Origin: Chloroflexota bacterium
GTDB lineage: Bacteria > Chloroflexota > FW602-bin22 > JACPRP01
Reading direction: 5' to 3'
DNA length: 13,388 nt
Assembly: GCA_016210495.1 (NCBI GenBank)
Contig: JACQUC010000010.1
Coordinates: 1 to 13,388, forward strand
Part shown: positions 6,231 to 12,988 of the stretch, piece by piece
How the letters are laid out: the number at the start of each line of letters is the position of its first letter
Position numbering within the stretch: the first letter of the stretch is position 1
Notes under the pieces: generated by a model
Databases searched by the model: none
What the model saw: only the letters and a program-made list of their open reading frames with translations
Told to the model about the DNA's origin: nothing
Made by a program: the position numbers and the translations under genes

Positions 6231-6785
6231 ATGGTACATGATACAGCGACACCGGCCTCGACGGCGAGGCGGGCAAAGAAGAAGGGGTATATGCCCTATG
6301 TTCAGTTGGCCATCGTCCTGGGCTTTCTGGCGGTGTTGTACGCTAGCTTTTCCGGGAATGTCCTCTCGACCGGCACGGCCGTGCCCATGCAGGTCGGCAA
6401 CCTCGTGCGTTATCAGTACGAGACCGGCAAAGAGGCCATGGTCCAGATTCGGCAACTGCACGCCAAAGACATAGCGATGAAAAGCGCCTACGTATCACAT
6501 TACCGTGACGGCAGCACGGTGCTCACGGCCTGGGTCGCGGACGCGGAGAACCCGGGCGAGGCCAAGGCGCTGGTGGATCAGATGACCGCTCAGATCGAAA
6601 AGGGCCAGAACAAGATGTTCACCGATCTGAAAAGGCAAGACGTGAACGGCCTCGCGGTGTACACCGTCGTGAGTGGCAGTGAGCCACACTACTACTATCA
6701 GATGGGCAGCAAGATCGTCTGGCTGGGTGTCGAAGGTCCCAGTCCGGCGCAATTGCTAACGGACGCAATAGCCACGTTTAAGTAG
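6231..6785 (+). CDS. single-pass membrane protein of unknown function in the ccm operon
   Basis: I chose the ATG at 6231 because AAAGGAG (6218-6224) sits six bases upstream; a longer frame opening at 6168 has no such site and runs through repeat-derived sequence. The product is 184 residues: a basic cytoplasmic N-terminus (ARRAKKKGY, 12-20), one transmembrane helix (about 23-42), and an extracytoplasmic domain of about 140 residues. That domain contains LVRYQYETGKEAMVQ, DGSTVLTAWVADAENPGEA and PHYYYQMGSKIVWLGVEG. There is no cysteine. It lies between the zinc-ribbon protein and CcmE on the same strand, so an accessory role in cytochrome c assembly is plausible. I do not recognise the family. 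Confidence 0.75.
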   Translation: MVHDTATPASTARRAKKKGYMPYVQLAIVLGFLAVLYASFSGNVLSTGTAVPMQVGNLVRYQYETGKEAMVQIRQLHAKDIAMKSAYVSHYRDGSTVLTAWVADAENPGEAKALVDQMTAQIEKGQNKMFTDLKRQDVNGLAVYTVVSGSEPHYYYQMGSKIVWLGVEGPSPAQLLTDAIATFK

Positions 6786-6790
6786 TTTTC

Positions 6791-6876
6791 GGTGCGAAAT
6801 GGCGGTAATGCCCCGCCCTGCCCCGGGGCAACCACGTCCGCCTGAGGCGGACCCCTACGGACTGCGATTCTGCACC
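6791..6876. repeat. short repeat unit with imperfect terminal inverted repeats and nested hairpin
   Basis: The segment begins GGTGCGAAATGGCGG (6791-6805), found again at 12794-12808, and ends ATTCTGCACC (6867-6876), whose complement GGTGCAGAAT matches the left end at eight of ten bases. Inside is GGGGCAACCAC (6825-6835), the left arm of the REP found near the RAYT gene. It is followed by a different hairpin, GTCCGCCT-G-AGGCGGAC (6836-6852), and the CCCCTAC right end. It lies immediately after the stop of the one-TM protein gene and ends just before the CcmE ribosome site. Confidence 0.6.
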
Positions 6877-6900
6877 ACAAACTAAGTAGGAGGTACGAAA

Positions 6901-7350
6901 ATGCTGAGTAGCTCGGCTACTGGCAAAACTGTTGGCGTGCCCCAGCAGCGCAGCAAGTCGACCTGGCAACAAAGGAAGTTCTTCATTGGCGGAGCTATCG
7001 TATTGCTGGCCATAGGCTATCTGATGTACTCGAGCTTGATCGGCTCTACCGTGTACTACCTGACTCCCACGGAGCTCAAGGGCCAGGTCACCACTGTAAG
7101 CGGTCAGAACGTGCGGCTCGGCGGCAACGTGGTGGACAGCACCATTAAGTACGATCCCAAGAGTATGGTCTTGAATTTTGACATAAGCGACGAGAAGACG
7201 ACCATACCCGTGGCCTACAAAGGTGTGGTGCCCGACGCATTCAAGCAAGGGGTTGAGGTGGTCGTGGAAGGCAAGCTGACATCTCAGGGCGTTTTTGAGG
7301 CCACGACGCTTCTAGCCAAGTGTCCTTCAAAGTACGTCCCGGAGGTCTAG
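6901..7350 (+). CDS. ccmE: cytochrome c maturation haem chaperone CcmE, Cys-type
   Basis: The 149-residue product has a cytoplasmic N-terminus, one membrane anchor (about 27-46) and an OB-fold domain outside the membrane. Diagnostic segments are VYYLTPTEL (51-59), GQNVRLGGNV (68-77), IPVAYKGVVPDAF (102-114), VEGKL and ATTLLAK. CcmE takes haem from CcmABCD, binds it covalently and passes it to CcmF/H. In the classical protein the ligand is His in an HxxxY motif; here the motif is Cys141-Pro-Ser-Lys-Tyr145, the CxxxY variant known from some archaea, sulphate reducers and other bacteria. AGGAGGT (6888-6894) precedes the ATG by six bases. The CcmF gene follows four bases after the stop, and its ribosome site GGAGGT lies at the end of this gene. 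Confidence 0.95.
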   Translation: MLSSSATGKTVGVPQQRSKSTWQQRKFFIGGAIVLLAIGYLMYSSLIGSTVYYLTPTELKGQVTTVSGQNVRLGGNVVDSTIKYDPKSMVLNFDISDEKTTIPVAYKGVVPDAFKQGVEVVVEGKLTSQGVFEATTLLAKCPSKYVPEV

Positions 7351-7354
7351 CTTT

Positions 7355-9337
7355 ATGGTTTTGACTGATCTCGGCTACGCGGCCCTACTGATCGCCTTCA
7401 TCGTGGCCGGCTTCTCCTCGATCTCCTTCATCTGGGGAAAGATCAAAGGGTACGGCGAGCTACTGGACAGCGCGCGCAACGGCGTGTACGCGGTCTGCGG
7501 GCTGCTCACCGTCGCCTCGGCGATCATGCTCTACGCGCTTCTTACCCACGATTTCCAGGTCCAGTATATCGCGCAGTACACGAGCAGGGACCTCGATCTC
7601 TTTTTCGTCATCTCCGCTTTCTGGGCCGGCCAGGAGGGCTCGCTGCTGTTCTGGGCCTGGCTACTGACGGCGTTCACTGTGATCGTGGCGGTCCAGAATC
7701 GCGACGCCCACCGCGAGCTCATGCCGTGGGTGCTGGGCATTCTGATGATCACCTGCACCTTCTTCCTTATGCTCCTGACGGTCGTCACCAACCCGTTCTT
7801 CCGGCTACCTGTCGTTCCCGCGGACGGCCAGGGACTGAATCCGCTGCTCCAGAACCCAGGGATGTTTTTCCATCCGCCGACCACGTACCTCGGCTACGTC
7901 GGCTTCGCCATTCCTTTCGCCTTCGCGATGGCGGCGCTCATTACCGGCAGGCTGGGTGACGCGTGGATCAGAAGCACGCGGCGATGGACGCTCTTCGCCT
8001 GGTTCTTCTTGAGCATGGGCAACTTCTTTGGCGCCCAGTGGGCTTATGTCGAGCTGGGCTGGGGCGGCTTCTGGGCGTGGGACCCGGTGGAAAACTCGTC
8101 GTTTATGCCTTGGCTGACGGGCACGGCCTATCTGCACTCGGTGATGATCCAGGAGCGGCGCGGCATGCTCAAAGTGTGGAACATGGTGCTGATCATCTTG
8201 ACCTTCGCGCTGACCATCTTCGGCACGTTCCTGACACGCAGCGGCATTCTCTCCTCGGTGCACTCTTTCGGCCAGTCCAACCTTGGCCCGTTCTTCCTGG
8301 CCTTTATCGGCATAGCGCTCATCTTGAGCATCGGGTTACTGCTCGATCGTCTGCCCTACCTGCGGGCGGAAAACGAGCTGGACTCGTTCGTCTCACGGGA
8401 AAGCACCTTCCTGCTGAACAATCTGATTCTCGTCGGCGCGGCCTTCGCCACTTTTTGGGGAACGATCTTCCCGCTGATCTCGGAAGCGGTGCGCGGCGTG
8501 AAGATCACCGTCAGCGTGCCGTTCTTCAATCAGGTCAACGGCCCCATCTTCCTGGTGCTGATGCTGATCATGGCCGTCTGTCCGCTTATCGGCTGGCGCA
8601 GGGCGTCCACAGAGAACCTCATCAGGAACTTCCTGTATCCATTGGTTGGAACCATCGCGTTCTCGGTCGGGGCCTATGCGCTCGGCCTGCGGGATACCTA
8701 CGCCTTGCTCGCCTTCGGGCTGTGCGCGTTCGTCGTCGCCACGATCCTGCTGGAGGTGCTGCGCGGCACGAGAGCCCGCCACCGTATCAGCGGCGAGAAC
8801 TACCCTAGGGCTCTGGGCAACCTGGTGTGGCACAACAAGCCACGCTATGGCGGCTACATCGTCCACCTCAGCGTGGTGATGATCGCTCTTGGCATCATCG
8901 GCGGTTTGGGTCTCAAATCGGAGATCGAGACCACGGTAATGCCGGGCGAGATGATCAACATCGGCAAGTTCTCGCTGAAATACAACAGGCTCTACGAGCT
9001 ACCGAAGCGAACCCACGACGTCGTGGTTGCGGAAATGGACGTCTACAACAGCGGGAAGAAGGTGGACTCCATTTCGCCGGCCAAGCAGTTCCACAAGGGG
9101 CAGGATCAGCCAAGCACCGAGGTGGCAATACGCACGACGCTGGTGGAAGACCTCTACGTTATTCTAAACGGCTGGGATAAGGACGGGTCGGCCAGCTTCA
9201 AGGTCCTGGTCAACCCGCTGGTGGTATGGATCTGGATCGGCGGCGGTGTGATGCTCCTGGGCACGCTCATCGCCTTCTGGCCGGATGAGAGGGAAAGACG
9301 CAGACTTGATGCCAGGTATGGCAGAGGGGAGGCTTAA
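7355..9337 (+). CDS. ccmF: cytochrome c haem lyase subunit CcmF
   Basis: The 660-residue polytopic membrane protein is of normal CcmF length. It has the haem-handling WWD domain, GWGGFWAWDPVEN (235-247). Conserved histidines include His173 in FFHPPTTYLGY, His261 (TAYLHSVM) and His303 (ILSSVHSFG). The stretch WNMVLIILTFALTIFGTFLTRSG (275-297) is also typical. A large extracytoplasmic segment lies near 510-625, before the last helix. CcmF receives haem from CcmE and, with CcmH, attaches it to the CxxCH cysteines of apocytochromes at the outer face of the membrane. The ATG at 7355 is preceded by GGAGGT (7341-7346). CcmH begins one base after its stop. Confidence 0.97.
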   Translation: MVLTDLGYAALLIAFIVAGFSSISFIWGKIKGYGELLDSARNGVYAVCGLLTVASAIMLYALLTHDFQVQYIAQYTSRDLDLFFVISAFWAGQEGSLLFWAWLLTAFTVIVAVQNRDAHRELMPWVLGILMITCTFFLMLLTVVTNPFFRLPVVPADGQGLNPLLQNPGMFFHPPTTYLGYVGFAIPFAFAMAALITGRLGDAWIRSTRRWTLFAWFFLSMGNFFGAQWAYVELGWGGFWAWDPVENSSFMPWLTGTAYLHSVMIQERRGMLKVWNMVLIILTFALTIFGTFLTRSGILSSVHSFGQSNLGPFFLAFIGIALILSIGLLLDRLPYLRAENELDSFVSRESTFLLNNLILVGAAFATFWGTIFPLISEAVRGVKITVSVPFFNQVNGPIFLVLMLIMAVCPLIGWRRASTENLIRNFLYPLVGTIAFSVGAYALGLRDTYALLAFGLCAFVVATILLEVLRGTRARHRISGENYPRALGNLVWHNKPRYGGYIVHLSVVMIALGIIGGLGLKSEIETTVMPGEMINIGKFSLKYNRLYELPKRTHDVVVAEMDVYNSGKKVDSISPAKQFHKGQDQPSTEVAIRTTLVEDLYVILNGWDKDGSASFKVLVNPLVVWIWIGGGVMLLGTLIAFWPDERERRRLDARYGRGEA

Positions 9338-9338
9338 A

Positions 9339-9812
9339 ATGAACCTCGCCACCCGCGCGCTTTTTCTGAGCCTTCTGTTATCAACGTTGTTTGCTCCCGT
9401 GGCTGCTGCCATTTCGCCGCAGGACATAACCAGCGAGCTGATGTGCCAGTGCGGCTGCACGATGATCGTCGCTTCCTGCGATTGCGGCACCGCCGCGCAG
9501 ATGACCGATGTGGTGAAGCAGAAGCTGGACGAGGGCCAAACGAAAGAACAAATACTCGCGTACTTCGTGAGCCAGTACGGGGAGACCGTGCTTTCGGCGC
9601 CCACCAAGGAAGGATTCAATCTAACGGCGTGGATCTTTCCCTTCGTCGCCCTTATCGCCGGTGCCGGCGTCGTGTACGTCGTGCTTTCTCGATGGGTCAT
9701 GAAGCCAAAGCCGCTGGAGGAAACGAGCCTCGCCCCCGTGCCCGCGGAAGCTATGGACGAGTACGAGGAGCGGTTCAGGCACGAGCTAGAACGGTATGAA
9801 GGAAGGGACTGA
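9339..9812 (+). CDS. ccmH: cytochrome c maturation protein CcmH, cysteine-rich variant
   Basis: The ATG at 9339 is preferred over an upstream in-frame ATG at 9285. It follows GAGGGGAGG (9324-9332), begins a proper signal peptide (MNLATRALFLSLLLSTLFAP...AAA) and comes right after the CcmF stop. The mature part keeps the CcmH fold: SPQDITSELMC, VVKQKLDEGQTKEQILAYFVSQYGETVLSAP, then one transmembrane helix (about 97-117) and an acidic tail. Classical CcmH has LRCxxC; here residues 36-49 read CQCGCTMIVASCDC, five cysteines spaced CxCxC and CxC. CcmH reduces or holds the apocytochrome cysteines for haem ligation. The altered cluster may change redox or metal behaviour. The length is 157 residues. 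Confidence 0.92.
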   Translation: MNLATRALFLSLLLSTLFAPVAAAISPQDITSELMCQCGCTMIVASCDCGTAAQMTDVVKQKLDEGQTKEQILAYFVSQYGETVLSAPTKEGFNLTAWIFPFVALIAGAGVVYVVLSRWVMKPKPLEETSLAPVPAEAMDEYEERFRHELERYEGRD

Positions 9813-9816
9813 ATAG

Positions 9817-10410
9817 ATGGAAACTGTCTTGGCGATAGCGATGGCCGGCATAGTCATTGCCTTCGTCGGCTATCCCCTCTTTAGACCGAAGCTGGATGAG
9901 GTGGAGCCGGCGCAGGAGGAGACCCGGCTGGATGAGGTGCTCTCCCAGAAAGAGGCGACCTATTCGGCCATTGCCGAGCTTGATTTCGACCACGCCATGG
10001 GCAACCTGTCCGACAAGGACTACCAGGAGGTGCGGGACAGGCTGAAGCTCAAGGCATTGACGCTCATCAAAGAAGCGGACGAACTGGGGCAGAGCGAGGA
10101 GGCTCCGGTGCCAGAGGCCGCCGAGCAACCGCGCGCGACAGACGAAACGCGGGCGCAAGCCGCCAACCATGGGGGCAAGGCAGCCTCCACACCGCGAAGA
10201 GTTCCTGCCGAGAAAGCGGCCGAGGAGCGGCAGGGAAGGGGCAAACGATACTGCCCCAACTGTGGCGCCAGGTTCTCGCTTGGCGACAGGTTCTGCTCAG
10301 GTTGTGGCAGCTCTCTCGAGCGTGCGTCGGCCTGTCCCAAGTGCGGCGCCGAGCACGATCCCGACGATGCCTTCTGTGCCAACTGCGGACACAGACTAGC
10401 TAAGGCCTAG
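9817..10410 (+). CDS. CcmI-like membrane protein with two zinc ribbons
   Basis: The 197-residue product has one N-terminal transmembrane helix (about 4-20). A cytoplasmic helical segment follows, with LSQKEATYSAIAELDFDHAMGNLSDKDYQEVRDRL (42-76), the pattern of CcmI-type and related proteins. After a low-complexity linker come two zinc ribbons: Cys146/149/160/163 and Cys173/176/187/190. The start is four bases after CcmH, with AAGGAAGGGA upstream. The first ribbon shares GDRFCSxCG with the first gene of the operon. Classical CcmI chaperones apocytochrome through a periplasmic TPR domain, which is absent here, so the function may differ. A cytoplasmic scaffold or regulator of the maturation complex is possible. 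Confidence 0.8.
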   Translation: METVLAIAMAGIVIAFVGYPLFRPKLDEVEPAQEETRLDEVLSQKEATYSAIAELDFDHAMGNLSDKDYQEVRDRLKLKALTLIKEADELGQSEEAPVPEAAEQPRATDETRAQAANHGGKAASTPRRVPAEKAAEERQGRGKRYCPNCGARFSLGDRFCSGCGSSLERASACPKCGAEHDPDDAFCANCGHRLAKA

Positions 10411-10415
10411 CGTTA

Positions 10416-11174
10416 ATGCAAAAAGGGATGGCCGCGCTCGCGGCCGCGATGCCGGAGTCGGCGGAGTGGGCGATCTCTATCGAGAAGCTTACCAAGCAGT
10501 TTGGCAGCACGAAGGTGCTCCGGGGCCTCGACCTTCAGGTGGCCCAGGGCGAGAAGCTCACCGTCGCCGGCCCCAACGGCGCCGGCAAGACGACGCTCCT
10601 AAGAATCCTTTCCACCGTGAGCAGGCCCACCGCGGGCCACGTTAGCATCGCGGGTTTCGACATAGCCCAGGATGGAGCGGAGGTGCGCCGCCGCATCGGC
10701 GTCATATCCCACCAGACTTACCTGTACCACGACCTGACGGTGGCCGAGAACCTCGTGTTCTACGGCAGGATGTACGACGTGCCCGACGTTCGGAAGCGCG
10801 TCGAAGACATCGTGGCGCAGGTAGGCCTCGCGCATCGCCTGCACGACCCCGTCGGCACGCTATCGCGGGGTATGCAGCAGCGCGTCTCCATTGCGCGGGC
10901 TGCCATTCACGATCCGCCGATTATGCTGCTCGACGAACCGGACACAGGGCTGGACCAGCACGCGGCAGGCATGCTCAGGGCAATTCTGCAAGGAGTGGGG
11001 GCCGAGGGAAGGACGGTCATCCTGACCACCCACAACCTCGAGCTCGGCCTCCAGATGTGCGACCGAGTGGCCATCCTGGCCCAGGGCAGGATCGTCCATA
11101 CCGAGCCGCGCGGCTCGCTGGACGTGGATAGCTTTCGCCGCCTCTACTACGAGTACACGGGGGCGCAGCTCTGA
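10416..11174 (+). CDS. ccmA: haem exporter ABC ATPase CcmA
   Basis: The 252-residue product is a complete ABC ATPase: Walker A GPNGAGKTT (52-60), Q-loop Gln100, signature LSRGMQQR (149-156), Walker B IMLLDEP (169-175) and switch His206 in TTHNLE. Placed directly before CcmB, which it overlaps by one base (TGATG), it is the ATPase of the CcmAB complex. That complex, with CcmC and CcmD, powers release of haem-loaded CcmE. The start is uncertain: ATG 10416 lies five bases after the preceding stop without a clear ribosome site, and ATGs at codons 5 and 12 are alternatives. The first 18 residues precede the conserved fold. Confidence 0.93.
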   Translation: MQKGMAALAAAMPESAEWAISIEKLTKQFGSTKVLRGLDLQVAQGEKLTVAGPNGAGKTTLLRILSTVSRPTAGHVSIAGFDIAQDGAEVRRRIGVISHQTYLYHDLTVAENLVFYGRMYDVPDVRKRVEDIVAQVGLAHRLHDPVGTLSRGMQQRVSIARAAIHDPPIMLLDEPDTGLDQHAAGMLRAILQGVGAEGRTVILTTHNLELGLQMCDRVAILAQGRIVHTEPRGSLDVDSFRRLYYEYTGAQL

Positions 11175-11845
11175 TGGACTTCGTGAACAAGGCGCTGGCC
11201 ATCGTTTGGAAGGACGTAGTCGTCGAGCTGCGGACGAAGGAATCGTTGACCTCGATGTTCGTCTTCGCCCTGCTCACCATCGTCATCTTCAACTTCGCCT
11301 TCGAGCTGAGGGCGGAAAACACGGGGCTGCTGGCGCCGGGCGTGCTGTGGGTCAGCTTCACCTTTGCCGGCGTGCTGGGCCTGACGCGCTCCTTCATTCG
11401 CGAGAAAGACCGGGGCTGCCTGGAGGGGCTGATGCTCTGCCCGGTGGACCGCAGCGCCATCTACGTGGGCAAGGCGCTCGGAAACCTGGTGTTTATGCTC
11501 ATTATGGAGGCCATCGCCCTGCCGTTGTTCGTGGTGTTCTTTAACCTGCCCGTGCTCGTCCCCTCGCTGCTGCTCGTGATCCTGCTGGGCACGGTGGGCT
11601 TCGCGGTCGTGGGCACCCTTTTCTCGGCCATCTCCGTCAACACCAAGGCCAGAGAGGTGATGCTGCCGATCCTTTTCTTCCCGATCGTGGTGCCGGTGGT
11701 CATCGCGGCGGTGAAGTCGACGGTCCTGGTCTTTGACGGCAACCCGCTAACCCAGATCGCGGGTTGGCTCAATTTGATGGTGGTGTTTGACGCCATATTT
11801 CTGGTGCTCTCGTACTTGAGCTTCGAGTTTATTTTGGAGGAATAG
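11174..11845 (+). CDS. ccmB: haem exporter membrane subunit CcmB
   Basis: The 223-residue protein has the CcmB length and about six transmembrane helices. Typical segments are VWKDVVVELRTKESLTSMFVFALL (12-35), GVLWVSFTFAGVLGLTRSFIREKDRGCLEGLMLCPVDRSAIYVGK and a final membrane segment ending EFILEE. It is the permease partner of CcmA in the inner membrane. The ATG overlaps the CcmA stop codon by one base, which implies coupled translation and fixed stoichiometry. CcmC follows after three bases. Confidence 0.95.
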   Translation: MDFVNKALAIVWKDVVVELRTKESLTSMFVFALLTIVIFNFAFELRAENTGLLAPGVLWVSFTFAGVLGLTRSFIREKDRGCLEGLMLCPVDRSAIYVGKALGNLVFMLIMEAIALPLFVVFFNLPVLVPSLLLVILLGTVGFAVVGTLFSAISVNTKAREVMLPILFFPIVVPVVIAAVKSTVLVFDGNPLTQIAGWLNLMVVFDAIFLVLSYLSFEFILEE

Positions 11846-11848
11846 GGT

Positions 11849-12538
11849 ATGTTGAGAGCTGGCAGCCCTGCCCAGCGGGCGATCTACTGGCTGGGCGTGA
11901 TCATGATCGTGGTGGCTCTGTACGCGGCTTTTATCATGGTGCCCACCGACAAAGGGCTGGGCTTCGTGCAGCGAATCTTCTACTTCCACGTGCCCTCGGC
12001 CTGGGTCGCTTTCCTGTCTTTCTTCGTGGTCTTCCTGGCGGGCATCATGTACCTTCGCACGCGGCAGCGCCATTGGGACACGATAGCGTTGAGCTCGGCC
12101 GAGATCGGCGTGATGTTCACCACGATGGCGCTGATCAGCGGCTCGATCTTTGCCAGGCCGACGTGGGGAACCTGGTGGACCTGGGAGCCACGCCTGACCA
12201 CGACGCTGATCCTCTGGCTCATCTACGTGTCGTATCTGATGCTGCGGAAGCTCATCGAAGAGGAGTCGCAGCGGGCCAGGATAGCGGCCGTTTTCGGCAT
12301 CGCGGGCTTTGTGGACGTGCCCATCGTCTTCGTCTCGATTCTGTGGTGGCGCACGATGCACCCGCTGGTTTTCACCGGCGAGGAGGTCAGGATGCCACCG
12401 ATTATGCTCTACGCTCTGATCATCGCGGTGGTGGCGTTCACCCTGTTCTACGCGCACGTCCTTAGCCAGCGGGTCGCCCTCGAACAGGCGCGCATCGACC
12501 TGGAGCAACTGAAGCAGCGGGTAGGGGCAGAGGCATAG
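11849..12538 (+). CDS. ccmC: haem-handling protein CcmC
   Basis: The 229-residue protein has six transmembrane helices and the CcmC tryptophan-rich motif TWGTWWTWEPRLT (105-117). The flanking haem-ligand histidines are His47 in FYFHVPSAWVAF and His171 in WWRTMHPLV. CcmC delivers haem to CcmE at the outer membrane face. The usual aspartate of the WWD motif (WxWD) is Glu113 here, a conservative change. GGAGG (11836-11840) lies upstream of the ATG. A C-terminal cytoplasmic tail with repeated Glu/Gln/Leu (LEQARIDLEQLKQRV) could form a short coiled coil. The CcmD-like gene follows after 70 bp. Confidence 0.95.
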   Translation: MLRAGSPAQRAIYWLGVIMIVVALYAAFIMVPTDKGLGFVQRIFYFHVPSAWVAFLSFFVVFLAGIMYLRTRQRHWDTIALSSAEIGVMFTTMALISGSIFARPTWGTWWTWEPRLTTTLILWLIYVSYLMLRKLIEEESQRARIAAVFGIAGFVDVPIVFVSILWWRTMHPLVFTGEEVRMPPIMLYALIIAVVAFTLFYAHVLSQRVALEQARIDLEQLKQRVGAEA

Positions 12539-12567
12539 GGGAAACGAAACCACGGAGTTGACGACAC

Positions 12568-12591
12568 CACGGAGACACAGAGACACGGAGA
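12568..12591 (+). repeat. three tandem 8-bp units (CACGGAGA/CACAGAGA/CACGGAGA)
   Basis: Three consecutive 8-mers differ at one base, and two further CCACGGAG copies lie at 12550-12557 and 12567-12574 (the second overlapping the array). They fill the otherwise unexplained 70-bp gap between CcmC and the CcmD-like gene. The purine-rich array runs into the ribosome site of the latter. Confidence 0.7.
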
Positions 12592-12608
12592 GGATAGAGG
12601 AGAAAGAG

Positions 12609-12785
12609 GTGGATAATCTAGTTTACGTACTTGCGGCATACACAGTGATCTGGCTGATCGCCTTCGGCTACCTGTTCACCATCGGCCAACGGCAGCAACA
12701 GGTTCAAAAGGAGATCGAGGCGCTGAAGAAGGCGCTGCCCGAGGAGGGGACGTCTACGGGCGGGTTATTGTCAAGGCAGGCGTAG
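12609..12785 (+). CDS. ccmD: CcmD-like small membrane protein
   Basis: The start is GTG at 12609 with AGGAG (12598-12602) six bases upstream; upstream codons in the frame belong to the tandem repeat and look non-coding. The 58-residue product begins (M)DNLVYVLAAYTVIWLIAFGY, one transmembrane helix (about 4-24). A charged helical segment follows (RQQQVQKEIEALKKALPEE), the usual layout of CcmD, with the AY..IW pattern. CcmD is a tiny subunit needed for release of haem-CcmE from CcmABC. Sequence conservation in this family is low, so the call leans on topology and position after CcmABC. It ends the operon. Confidence 0.8.
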   Translation: MDNLVYVLAAYTVIWLIAFGYLFTIGQRQQQVQKEIEALKKALPEEGTSTGGLLSRQA

Positions 12786-12793
12786 GGGGTTTT

Positions 12794-12808
12794 GGTGCGA
12801 AATGGCGG
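12794..12808 (+). repeat. second copy of GGTGCGAAATGGCGG
   Basis: This 15-bp sequence is identical to 6791-6805, is likewise preceded by TTTT, and again follows closely on a stop codon (nine bases after the CcmD-like stop). A GGGGCAACCACG element lies about 25 bp further on, as in the first copy. The order suggests a shared mobile or dispersed unit. Confidence 0.65.
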
Positions 12809-12833
12809 GGGCGTCGGTAAGGCGAAGGTTCCG

Positions 12834-12861
12834 GGGGCAACCACGCAGGGTTGCCCCTACA
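12834..12861 (+). repeat. REP element, copy a
   Basis: GGGGCAACC (12834-12842) and GGTTGCCCC (12849-12857) form a perfect 9-bp stem around the 6-base loop ACGCAG, followed by TACA. It lies in the 203-bp gap between the CcmD-like gene and the RAYT gene. It is the same sequence as the copy at 13363-13388, and the inverse of the copy at 13127-13152. Confidence 0.85.
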
Positions 12862-12988
12862 GGGTGACGCGCCCCACGCCCTCCAGGCGATCACTCTCGG
12901 GCATACCGTCGACTGGCTCAAGGCGATTACGACAAATGCCACATATTCCGGAGATTTGGGGTAGACCAACGACCCCCAGCAAAAGACA

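Noticed and set aside
7963..8808. 281-residue plus-strand frame inside ccmF
   Set aside because: It overlaps the WWD and histidine motifs of CcmF in another frame, is rich in Arg/His/Ala as expected of a high-GC shadow, and has no ribosome site.
11747..12586. 279-residue minus-strand frame opposite ccmB/ccmC
   Set aside because: It is antisense to two clear ccm genes; its composition (Arg, His, Gln, Asp rich) is that of a shadow frame and no family is recognisable.
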